In this document: positions 60,344 to 64,000 of the stretch, one piece after another
Position numbering within the stretch: the first letter of the stretch is position 1
Layout: every line of letters starts with the position of its first letter
Assembly (NCBI RefSeq): GCF_042682915.1
Contig: NZ_JBHUIW010000003.1
Span: forward strand, 1-64,000
DNA: 64,000 nt
Direction of reading: 5' to 3'
From: Rhodoplanes azumiensis
GTDB lineage: Bacteria; Pseudomonadota; Alphaproteobacteria; Rhizobiales; Xanthobacteraceae
Position numbers and translations under genes: made by a program
Notes under the pieces: model-generated
The model's database searches: none
Seen by the model: the letters and a program-made list of their open reading frames with translations, nothing else
Told to the model about the DNA's origin: nothing

Positions 60344-60958
60344 GTGACCCCGACGACCCCGAGGACGCCGACCCCGCCCGTGTCCGATCTCGCCCGCCAG
60401 CGCGCGGCGACGCGGCGCGACGTCGGCGTCGCGCTCGCCTGCGGCGTCTTCGTCGGCCTGATGGTCGGGGCCGCCTATGCGGCCGTGCCGCTCTACGACT
60501 GGTTCTGCCGCGTCACCGGCTTCGGCGGCACCACCCAGGTCGCCACCGCGGCGCCGCAGGCGATTCTCGACCGCCGTATCACGGTGCGGTTCGACGCCAA
60601 CATCGCCCGCGGGTTGCCGTGGCGGTTCGAGCCCGAGCAGACCAAGGTCGAGGTGAAGCTCGGCGAGGTCGTGACGATCTACTACGCCGTCACCAATCTG
60701 GCGGCGCGCGAGACGACGGGCACGGCCTCCTACAACGTCGCGCCGACCACCACGGGCGCCTACTTCTCCAAGATCGAGTGCTTCTGCTTCACCGAGCAGG
60801 TGTTCAAGCCCGGCGAGCGCCGCGAGATGGCGGTGGTGTTCTTCGTCGATCCCAAGCTTGCCGCCGATCCCGACCAGGACGATCTGAACACCATCACGCT
60901 GTCCTACACGTTCTATCCGACCCGTGCGCCGGCGACGGCGCGCGCGAGCGGCTCCTGA
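60344..60958 (+). CDS. ctaG: Cytochrome c oxidase assembly protein CtaG (Cox11)
   Basis: 204 residues. One membrane anchor (about 27-48) is followed by the conserved PLYDWFCRVTGFGGTTQ and a periplasmic Ig-like domain with the copper-binding pair CFCF (Cys146, Cys148). It delivers copper to the CuB centre of subunit I. Starts with GTG at 60344; a second GTG at 60380 would trim 12 residues from a Pro/Thr-rich tail. Confidence 0.94.
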   Translation: MTPTTPRTPTPPVSDLARQRAATRRDVGVALACGVFVGLMVGAAYAAVPLYDWFCRVTGFGGTTQVATAAPQAILDRRITVRFDANIARGLPWRFEPEQTKVEVKLGEVVTIYYAVTNLAARETTGTASYNVAPTTTGAYFSKIECFCFTEQVFKPGERREMAVVFFVDPKLAADPDQDDLNTITLSYTFYPTRAPATARASGS

Positions 60959-61015
60959 CCGACGATCCGCGCGGCGCGACGCGCCGCGGCCCCCGCACGA
61001 CCGACGGAGACCATC

Positions 61016-61864
61016 ATGGCCGAGGCCCACGCCAAGCAGCAGCACGACTACCACCTGGTCGATCCGAGCCCGTGGCCGGCGCTCGGCTCGCTCGCCGCCT
61101 TCGTCATGGCGGTCGGCGCCATCTTCTGGATGCACAAGTCGTTCGCCGCGGCGCCGTGGGTGTTCGCGGTCGGGGCCGTCGGCGTGCTCGCCGTGATGGC
61201 CGGCTGGTGGCGCGACGTGATCAAGGAGGCCGAGCACGGCGGCTTCCACTCCAAGGTGGTGCAGATCTCGCACCGCTACGGCATGATCCTGTTCATCGCC
61301 TCCGAGGTGATGTTCTTCGTCGCCTGGTTCTGGGCCTATTTCACGGTCGCGCTGTTCCCCGACCAGGCCAACCAGGTGGTGCGCACCGAGCTGCTCGGCG
61401 GCGTGTGGCCGCCGAAGGGCATCGAGACCTTCGATCCCTGGCACCTGCCGCTCCTCAACACGCTGATCCTGCTCACCTCGGGCACCACCGTCACCTGGGC
61501 GCATCACGCGCTGCTGCACGGCGACCGCGAGGGGCTCAAGTGGGGCCTGATCTGCACGGTCGCGCTCGGCCTCACCTTCACGATGGTGCAGGGCTTCGAA
61601 TACGCGCACGCCCACTTCGCCTTCTCGGGCAACATCTACGGCGCGACCTTCTTCATGGCGACCGGCTTCCACGGCGCCCATGTGATCATCGGCACCATCT
61701 TCCTGATCGTCTGCCTGGTCCGGGCGTTGGCCGGCCACTTCACCCCGACCCAGCATCTCGGCTTCGAGTTCGCCGCCTGGTACTGGCACTTCGTCGACGT
61801 CGTGTGGCTGTTCCTGTTCGCCTGCATCTATGTGTGGGGATCGGGCTCGGCGGCCGCGCATTGA
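61016..61864 (+). CDS. ctaE: Cytochrome c oxidase subunit III
   Basis: 282 residues, seven membrane helices. Family sequence includes YHLVDPSPWPALGSL, SEVMFFVAWFWAYF, WPPKGIETFDPWHLPLLNT, TSGTTVTWAHHAL and EFAAWYWHFVDVVWLFLF. GACGGAGACC precedes the ATG. Confidence 0.97.
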   Translation: MAEAHAKQQHDYHLVDPSPWPALGSLAAFVMAVGAIFWMHKSFAAAPWVFAVGAVGVLAVMAGWWRDVIKEAEHGGFHSKVVQISHRYGMILFIASEVMFFVAWFWAYFTVALFPDQANQVVRTELLGGVWPPKGIETFDPWHLPLLNTLILLTSGTTVTWAHHALLHGDREGLKWGLICTVALGLTFTMVQGFEYAHAHFAFSGNIYGATFFMATGFHGAHVIIGTIFLIVCLVRALAGHFTPTQHLGFEFAAWYWHFVDVVWLFLFACIYVWGSGSAAAH

Positions 61865-61899
61865 CCGGGACGGCATCGACCGGCGGAGAGACGACCGGA

Positions 61900-62310
61900 A
61901 TGGACGAGCGCACCGACCCTCCGCCGCAGCCCGTGCACCCGGCCGTCCCCGATCCGCTGGCGGCGGGCTTGCGCGGGCGCTGCCCGCGCTGCGGCCGGGG
62001 GCATCTGTTCTCCGGCTTCCTTACCGTGCGGCCGCGCTGCGAGGTGTGCGGGCTCGACCTCGCCTTCATCGACTCCGGTGACGGCCCGGCCTTCTTCGTG
62101 ATGTCGTTCTCGGGCTTCGTCGTCGTCGCCGCCGCGCTGATCACCGAGATCGTCTATCAGCCGCCCTTCTGGCTGCACGCGGTCCTGTGGCTGCCGCTGA
62201 TCCTGATCACGACGCTGGCGCCGCTGCGCCCGTCCAAGGGCCTGATGATCGCGCTGCAGTACCGCCACAAGGCGGCGGAGGGGCGTTTCGGCCCCGAAGA
62301 CGCGTCATGA
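61900..62310 (+). CDS. DUF983 membrane protein with zinc-ribbon cysteines
   Basis: 136 residues. A four-Cys ribbon (Cys28, 31, 47, 50 in RGRCPRCGRG and RPRCEVCGLD) is followed by two membrane helices (FVMSFSGFVVVAAALI, WLHAVLWLPLILITTLA). DUF983 proteins sit between ctaE and surf1 in most alphaproteobacterial cox operons; a role in oxidase assembly is inferred from position. Its stop overlaps the SURF1 start (ATGA). Confidence 0.9.
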   Translation: MDERTDPPPQPVHPAVPDPLAAGLRGRCPRCGRGHLFSGFLTVRPRCEVCGLDLAFIDSGDGPAFFVMSFSGFVVVAAALITEIVYQPPFWLHAVLWLPLILITTLAPLRPSKGLMIALQYRHKAAEGRFGPEDAS

Positions 62311-63074
62311 CGGCGCGCTGCGCCGCGCGTCCGGCGCCCTCGTCGCTGCGTCGCCTGCTGGTGCCCGGGCTGGTGTCGCTGGTCGGCGTCGCGATCCTGA
62401 TCGGGCTCGGCGTCTGGCAGCTCGAGCGCATGGCGTGGAAGCGCGCCCTCATCGCGACACTGACCGAGCGGCTCGCCGCCGAGCCGGTGCCGCTGCCGCC
62501 GCCGGCGGCGTGGCCCGGCCTGTCGCGGGAGGCGGACGAGTTTCGCCGCGTGCGGGTCTCCGGCACGTTCCGGCACGACCTGGAGGCGCTGGTCTATGCG
62601 ATCGGATCGGGCTCCCGCACGGCGCCGACCGGGCTCGGCTACCGGGTGTTCACGCCGCTCGTGCTCGCCGGGGGCGAGACCGTGCTGGTCGACCGCGGCT
62701 TCGTGCCGGATGCCGACAAGGCGCCGGAGGCGCGCGCCGCCGGCCAGGTGACCGGCCCGGTCGAGATCGTCGCGTTGATGCGCTGGCCCGAGACCCGGCC
62801 GACTTTCGCGCCCGCCGACGATCCCGGCCGCAACATCTGGTTCGCCCGCGATCCCGCGGCGATCGCCGCCGTGAGGGGGCTCGCCGTGCCGGCCTTCTAT
62901 CTCGACCTCGAGACGCCCGCGCCACCGGGCGGCCTGCCGCGGCCCGTGCTGCTGCGGCCGAACCTGCCCGACAACCACCTGCAATACGCCATCACGTGGT
63001 TCAGCCTGGCGCTGGCGCTCGCCGTGATCTTTCTCGTGTGGGCGTTCGGGCGGCGGAAGGGCGAGGGCGCGTAG
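62307..63074 (+). CDS. SURF1-family oxidase assembly protein
   Basis: 255 residues. N- and C-terminal membrane helices flank a periplasmic domain. Family motifs are LGVWQLERMAWKRALI, RVRVSGTFRHD, VLVDRGFVP, and the C-terminal LPDNHLQYAITWFSLALAL. SURF1 handles haem a insertion into subunit I. Last gene of the oxidase operon. Confidence 0.94.
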   Translation: MTARCAARPAPSSLRRLLVPGLVSLVGVAILIGLGVWQLERMAWKRALIATLTERLAAEPVPLPPPAAWPGLSREADEFRRVRVSGTFRHDLEALVYAIGSGSRTAPTGLGYRVFTPLVLAGGETVLVDRGFVPDADKAPEARAAGQVTGPVEIVALMRWPETRPTFAPADDPGRNIWFARDPAAIAAVRGLAVPAFYLDLETPAPPGGLPRPVLLRPNLPDNHLQYAITWFSLALALAVIFLVWAFGRRKGEGA

Positions 63075-63126
63075 GATTCTCGCCGGCCCGCTGGAGCGAT
63101 GCCGCATAGGGCCGTCGGGGTGTACG

Positions 63127-63209
63127 ACGGCGCGTCGCGCCGTTGCCCACCCAGTTGAAAAAAGTGGTCTGTTCGGGTGGACGGGGTGGGCGCGCATGCG
63201 CGCCCACCC
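63127..63209. terminator. Paired palindromes between convergent SURF1 and DUF4175 genes
   Basis: Two hairpins: ACGGCGCG-T-CGCGCCGT (63127-63143) and the perfect 26-bp palindrome GGGTGGGCGCGCATGCGCGC (63184 onward, to 63209). TTGAAAAAAGTGG lies between them. They could end both transcripts; no classic T-run follows the second. Confidence 0.5.
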
Positions 63210-63219
63210 TGCAAGGTCT

Positions 63220-64000
63220 TCAAAAATCCTTCAGCAGCCGCTCGATGTAGTCGAGCTCGACGGGCGGCCGCAGCGGGTCGGCGAAGCGCCGGCGCAGCTC
63301 CTCGAGAATCCGCCGCGCGCGCTGCACGTCGATCTCGCCCGGCACCTTGACCGTGGTGTCGTCGCCGTAGTCGCGGCCGCGCAGCGGCCGGCCGAGCGGG
63401 TCGGTGTCCTGCTGGGCGCGGGCCTGGCCGCGGCCGGGCTGGCCGGGGCCCGGCCCTTGGCCCATCTGCTGCTGGAGCTGCTGGGCGAGCCCCTGGGCGC
63501 CTTTGCGCAGCGCGTCGAGGGCGCGGCCCTGGCTGTCGACGGCGCCGTCGGCATTGCCCTGGCCGAGCTCGCCGGTGGCGTCGCCCATCGACTCCTCGGC
63601 GCGGCCGAACGGATCGCCGCCCGGCTGGTCGCCGCCTTGCTCGCCCTTGCCGTCCTGCGGCTGACCGAAGCCCTTCTGCTTGAGCTGCTCCATCAGCTTC
63701 TTGAGCTGGTCGCGCAGCGCCTGCTGGTTCTGCTGGAGCTGGCTGTAGTCGCTGGGATCGCCCGGCTGCTCGCCTTCCGGCGGCTGGCCGCGGCGGCCGC
63801 GCTGGCCCCGCTGCCCGCGCTGGTCCTGCCCCTGCTGGAAGGTGCGGTCGCGCAGCTGCTGCTGCTTGCGGATCATGTCGCCGAGCTCGTCCAGCGCCTG
63901 CATCATCTCGTCGTCCATGTCGCCCTGCTGGCCGGGGCGGGCCATCTGCAGGTTCTCCATCATGGACTGGAGCTGGTCGAGCAGGGCGCGGGCGGCGTCG
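63220..64000 (-). CDS. DUF4175 (TIGR02302-like) protein, C-terminal part
   Basis: Partial: the reading frame continues past the window edge (DAARALLDQLQS before MMENLQMARPG). The visible 259 codons are Gln/Gly-rich low complexity (QQGQDQRGQRG, QLQQNQQALRDQLKKLMEQL, QQLQQQMGQGPGPGQPG), followed by the conserved end TVKVPGEIDVQRARRILEELRRRFADPLRPPVELDYIERLLKDF. Members are large membrane proteins of about 850 residues, function unknown. An ATG at 63963 is internal, not the start. Confidence 0.85.
   Translation of the reverse strand, partial: DAARALLDQLQSMMENLQMARPGQQGDMDDEMMQALDELGDMIRKQQQLRDRTFQQGQDQRGQRGQRGRRGQPPEGEQPGDPSDYSQLQQNQQALRDQLKKLMEQLKQKGFGQPQDGKGEQGGDQPGGDPFGRAEESMGDATGELGQGNADGAVDSQGRALDALRKGAQGLAQQLQQQMGQGPGPGQPGRGQARAQQDTDPLGRPLRGRDYGDDTTVKVPGEIDVQRARRILEELRRRFADPLRPPVELDYIERLLKDF

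Noticed and set aside
1..64000. tRNA, rRNA, riboswitch or prophage elements
   Set aside because: I looked through the gaps for tRNA T-arm sequences and known leader patterns and saw none. This was by eye, so a covariance-model scan could still find a small RNA.

Overview
The window is high-GC chromosomal DNA that reads like a member of the alphaproteobacterial order Hyphomicrobiales (Rhizobiales). Supporting signs are the mutY/dciA pair, an Omp25-like porin, the ilvE / MarR / OmpR-type (petP/petR-like) block, an IalB protein, the ctaC-ctaD-ctaB-coxF-ctaG-ctaE-DUF983-SURF1 oxidase operon, a DUF4175 (TIGR02302-like) protein, and several families of palindromic intergenic repeats. I cannot name a genus. 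I saw no rRNA, tRNA, CRISPR array, prophage or insertion sequence.

Layout. 0-5 kb: ridA and mutY (minus), dciA, then a secreted caspase-like protein next to a secreted cell-wall amidase. 5-8 kb: cytochrome bd oxidase (cydA, cydB). 8-15 kb: a purine permease, a secreted T2 ribonuclease, an unknown membrane protein, rlmJ, a cold-shock protein, an outer-membrane beta-barrel and a pteridine-reductase-like SDR. 15-21 kb: uvrC, pgsA, moaD, moaE, kup. 21-26 kb: ilvE divergent from a MarR regulator, response regulator and histidine kinase. 26-34 kb: dicarboxylate/amino-acid symporter, TetR regulator, proC, mtnP, trmO, apt, a DUF985 cupin and gloB. 34-52 kb: a large trehalose/alpha-glucan locus (malQ, otsA, glgE, treS-maltokinase fusion, glgB, glgX, treY, a DUF2934 protein, otsB). 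52-56 kb: an IclR-type regulator, a lytic transglycosylase and IalB. 56-63 kb: the aa3-type cytochrome c oxidase operon. The last 780 bases are the C-terminal part of a DUF4175 gene cut by the window edge.

How the genes work together. The 34-52 kb locus holds OtsA and OtsB (UDP-glucose route to trehalose), TreS-Mak plus GlgE plus GlgB (trehalose to maltose-1-phosphate to branched glucan), GlgX and MalQ (debranching and disproportionation), and TreY (first half of the glucan-to-trehalose route; its usual partner TreZ is absent here). I found perfect matches to GGAAC-N16-CGTT, the promoter type read by the alphaproteobacterial general-stress sigma factor EcfG. They lie on both strands of the otsA/glgE divergent gap and again upstream of the small gene that precedes otsB. 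A fourth match (N17 spacing) precedes cydA. This suggests that the whole trehalose/glucan block, and perhaps the bd oxidase, is a general-stress regulon.

Other unusual points are a palindromic repeat inserted in frame inside uvrC, a decayed MFS transporter tail that reads in frame into otsB, a TTG start for otsA behind a perfect AGGAGG, a 13-bp tandem repeat that abuts the mtnP start codon, and a perfect inverted repeat at the start of the MarR gene.
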